Source: JANXLS01 sp037129555
Lineage (GTDB): Bacteria; Planctomycetota; SZUA-567; H5-PLA8
NCBI GenBank assembly: GCA_037129555.1
Contig: JBAXUS010000007.1
Span: 1 to 64,000 of the forward strand
Direction: 5' to 3'
DNA: 64,000 bases
The notes under the pieces are model-generated. The model was not told the DNA's origin. It did not search any database and worked only from the letters and a program-made list of their open reading frames with translations. Positions within the stretch are counted from its first letter, which is position 1. Every line of letters starts with the position of its first letter. Both the position numbers and the translations under genes were made by a program. Of this stretch, positions 61,851-64,000 are shown in pieces.

Positions 61851-62953
61851 ACAAAATAACCCTATTCCTCGTCTCCGTAATTGTTGTCTTAGCACTCTTT
61901 CTACTCAATTATTTTGTGGTAGATAAGCATCCGCCAGCCACGTCAACAGCTGCAAGTCACGGGATGATTTTTAAAGAGCTGAACGCCGGAGCGATGACCA
62001 CTATCTCGCTCAAGAAAGGCAGCGTCACGATCGAGCTTGTCCGCAAAGACAAGGAATGGCTCATGCCATTGCAGAAGAATCGTGTCGCCAAGATTGATCG
62101 CATCAATAAGCTGCTCTCCGATTTAGAAAGCACCTATTGCAGCGGTCAACGCACTGCCAAGACGCTTGAGCCCTTCGAACTGGCTCCATCAAACCGTGTC
62201 GAATTAGTCATGGAAGGTAATGGTAAGAAGACCTCTCTCTATATCGGCAAGAATATTCCCGAGACAGGCAGCTTCGTGCAGCGCGATTCGACCAGTTCAG
62301 TATTGGAAGTAGACAAGTTCCTTGCAACCAGCGCAGGTGTTCGAGAAGATAAAGGTGTCACTGTTCTCGATCCAGTCTTCTTTTACGACCTCAAGATTTT
62401 CTCGGATAGTGCCGACGACGCAATTGATGTGGTGATCAAGAAGGGCAACGAAGTCTTCCGCGTTCAAAAAGTATTGCCCGGAAAAGGTCCTCTGGTCGCC
62501 AATCAGAAATTGGATAAAGATGACAAGCCTGAATGGTGGATCACCGAACCCGAAGGCGGCCCAGCCGACGAATCAAAAGTACGTAACATATGCTCAACGA
62601 TGCTGAATTTGACCGGCAAAGGTTATGCAGACGAACTAGCAGAAAAGGATCGCGGATTCGACAAATCCCCAGCCAAGATAGTAATCCGCTTGAAAGACGG
62701 CGCAGAACGTTCGATGACGTTTGGTAAGATTGATAACGATGACGTCTTAGTTAGCGCAATCGGAAAGTCCGATGTCTTCAAAGTCAACAAATACGTCTTC
62801 GACACATGTACAAAGACAGACGAAATCAAGAAGAAGGAAGAGAAGAAAGAAGAGTCAGCCGCCCCAGCACCATCGGTCACGCCGCCAGCTCCTGTCACTC
62901 CGCCCAAGATAGATGGACCGAAAGTGCCAGTCATTCCGGCACCCAAGAAATAG
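61847..62953 (+). CDS. DUF4340 family membrane-anchored protein
   Basis: A 368-residue DUF4340 protein with one N-terminal membrane anchor (about 5-25), a periplasmic region of repeated beta-rich units (ITLKKGSVTIELVRKDKEWLM-like strands) and a Pro/Ala-rich tail (about 335-368, PAPSVTPPAPVTPPK). DUF4340 proteins regularly follow GldF/GldG-like genes in PVC genomes. It overlaps the GldG-like gene by 4 bases and is followed by a strong terminator at 62990-63019, so it closes the operon. Its role in the exporter is unknown. Confidence 0.9.
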   Translation: MNKITLFLVSVIVVLALFLLNYFVVDKHPPATSTAASHGMIFKELNAGAMTTISLKKGSVTIELVRKDKEWLMPLQKNRVAKIDRINKLLSDLESTYCSGQRTAKTLEPFELAPSNRVELVMEGNGKKTSLYIGKNIPETGSFVQRDSTSSVLEVDKFLATSAGVREDKGVTVLDPVFFYDLKIFSDSADDAIDVVIKKGNEVFRVQKVLPGKGPLVANQKLDKDDKPEWWITEPEGGPADESKVRNICSTMLNLTGKGYADELAEKDRGFDKSPAKIVIRLKDGAERSMTFGKIDNDDVLVSAIGKSDVFKVNKYVFDTCTKTDEIKKKEEKKEESAAPAPSVTPPAPVTPPKIDGPKVPVIPAPKK

Positions 62954-62989
62954 CAGTTAAGAATTAAACGTTACAGTTACTGAATACGC

Positions 62990-63019
62990 AGAAAGCCCGG
63001 CACAATCGCCGGGCTTTCT
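62990..63019 (+). terminator. rho-independent terminator of the Gld-like operon
   Basis: A 12-bp perfect stem (AGAAAGCCCGGC and complement) with a 6-base loop and a following TTTT run, 37 bases after the DUF4340 stop. Confidence 0.93.
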
Positions 63020-63084
63020 TTTTAATTAATCCAAATCGAATATGAGGAAATATAACCGCTGTTTTTGTTACCACTTCCGCCTTT

Positions 63085-63118
63085 CCTCTGCTGTTCCTCT
63101 GTGCCCTCTGTGGTTAAA
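63085..63118. repeat. CCTCTGTG intergenic repeat, copy 2
   Basis: Nearly identical to the copy at 56727-56762. It lies between the operon terminator and the end of the convergent permease gene. Confidence 0.7.
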
Positions 63119-63142
63119 ATATGTTTTAAGTTTAAATTGGGT

Positions 63143-64000
63143 TTAGAGCGCGAAGTGTCGAATAGCTTCAATCGCAGCTTGAGAAATCAAAACGCTAAGC
63201 ATCCCGCTGACTGCAAACAGGATCATGAATTCATAAGCAAATAGTGAACCGATAGCATTCCGCGAACATCCCATTTTGACCATCACGCTAAACTCATCGC
63301 GTCTATTTCGCAACGTCAACAACACCACAATAGCGAGAAACGCAAACACGCCCAAAGCCGTCATTACAAAGTAAGTGTCGAATATCTTTTTGACATTAAA
63401 CACCAGCTTCATCAGCCCCGCGATCACAACGTCAGGCACGACCGCCTCGTACTCGTCGCCCGCATTAATCGCCCCCTTCAACATCGTCCCGCTTTTATCA
63501 CTGCTCGGAGCCACAATGATGGCCGTCAGCGGGAATTCTTTTTCATCGCCATGAAAATGAAACGATCGAATATTCTCGCTCGTGACTTCCCGAAACTCGA
63601 CAACCCCTTTTCCCAGGATCGCCTGAACTTGAGCATTCACCGCTTCAGGCGAGGGTGCCGACGGACCCGTAATCGTCGCCGCGTGTTCAATCACATTGTC
63701 ATGCCCGTGCCCAAGCCCCTCCACCGTCCAAACCGTCTTGATGTCCGTAAAAACCGCACGATCATCCGGCGTTCCGTTCGATTTCAAAATCCCCGTCACG
63801 TTCAACTTGAACGGATAGTCATGCGCGACATTGAGAAAACTCGAAATATCAGTTCGAAGAGATCCACCGGTTTTCAGATTCAATTTTTGAGCGACAACCG
63901 ATCCGACAACACAATCCCCGAGTAGCATGGGCAGTTCACCATCGTCGAGTTGCAACGCGCGGAAATCGAAATACTCAGTGACCGTGCCGATGAGTGGAAA
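63143..64000 (-). CDS. MacB/LolE (FtsX-type) ABC permease, N-terminus cut by window end
   Basis: The C-terminal part of an FtsX/MacB-type permease; at least 285 residues are visible and the frame stays open to the window edge, so the N-terminus lies outside. The visible part has a periplasmic segment with GDCVVGSVVAQKLNLKTGGSL, typical of MacB PCD domains, then the C-terminal membrane block: a helix near the LVFNVKKIFDTYFVMTALGVFAFLAIVVLL segment, the cytoplasmic LRNRRDEFSVMVKMGCSRNAIGSLFAYEF loop, and a last helix. Normally such permeases are about 400 residues. It is convergent with the Gld-like operon. Confidence 0.85.
   Translation of the reverse strand, partial: FPLIGTVTEYFDFRALQLDDGELPMLLGDCVVGSVVAQKLNLKTGGSLRTDISSFLNVAHDYPFKLNVTGILKSNGTPDDRAVFTDIKTVWTVEGLGHGHDNVIEHAATITGPSAPSPEAVNAQVQAILGKGVVEFREVTSENIRSFHFHGDEKEFPLTAIIVAPSSDKSGTMLKGAINAGDEYEAVVPDVVIAGLMKLVFNVKKIFDTYFVMTALGVFAFLAIVVLLTLRNRRDEFSVMVKMGCSRNAIGSLFAYEFMILFAVSGMLSVLISQAAIEAIRHFAL

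Noticed and set aside
58254..62953. Gliding motility machinery
   Set aside because: GldA/F/G-like genes alone are common in non-gliding PVC bacteria; none of GldB, GldK-N or SprA is present in the window.

Overview
The window is a gene-dense bacterial chromosome segment with about 45 protein-coding genes. It has no rRNA, recognisable tRNA, CRISPR array, transposase or phage gene. It most likely comes from a PVC-superphylum bacterium, probably Planctomycetota, with Verrucomicrobiota and Hydrogenedentota as alternatives. The signs are a DUF1552 plus DUF1592-type cytochrome c pair, a very long PVC-type heme-binding propeller/HEAT protein, two formylglycine sulfatases, a DUF1080 protein, periplasmic TIM-barrel sugar isomerases and a Gld-type ABC operon. 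This is a judgement from gene content; no tree could be built. LpxL-like and LpxH-like proteins suggest a Gram-negative type envelope.

Layout. 0.1-2.7 kb (minus): a secreted unknown, a lipid acyltransferase and a glycosyltransferase. 3.1-7 kb (plus): transketolase, an Rpn-like nuclease with a tandem-repeat linker, and a HAD phosphatase. 7-10 kb (minus): bacilliredoxin, an A-type Fe-S carrier with an extra N-terminal domain, and a YgfZ-TPR fusion, which form a compact Fe-S/thiol locus. 10.1-12 kb: a methyltransferase with a very long coiled coil. 12.4-20 kb (plus): guaB, guaA, a small unknown, a ceramidase-like protein, an alpha/beta hydrolase, a stand-alone rplC with a structured leader, and a helical unknown. 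20-29 kb (minus): an exported module of DUF1552, cytochrome c, HMA protein, TIM barrel and two sulfatases. 29.2-32.8 kb: a response regulator, then a zinc dehydrogenase with two SDRs. 32.8-45 kb: ptsI, an RNase H-like exonuclease, gltX, a double rhodanese without catalytic cysteines, recG, unknowns, an FAH-family enzyme, a membrane glycosyltransferase-like protein and an LpxH-like phosphatase. 45.2-49.4 kb (minus): a NuoE-NuoF fusion followed by a NuoG-like/polyferredoxin protein carrying two cyclic-nucleotide-binding-type domains. 49.7-57.9 kb (minus): more exported sugar and heme proteins, plus a sucD that has no sucC beside it. 58.2-63 kb (plus): a Gld-like ABC exporter operon with a DUF4340 protein and a strong terminator. 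63.1 kb to the end: a truncated MacB/FtsX permease.

The intergenic DNA carries several families of short inverted or tandem repeats: a GGGTTTC heptamer family at five sites, a REP-like GGGAGAGGG/GGGTGAGGG palindrome, a CGCGAATAA inverted repeat, a CCTCTGTG repeat and GAGCCG hairpins. The best candidates for undescribed biology are the cyclic-nucleotide-domain/NADH-diaphorase pair, the Fe-S carrier/YgfZ-TPR locus and the heptamer repeat family.
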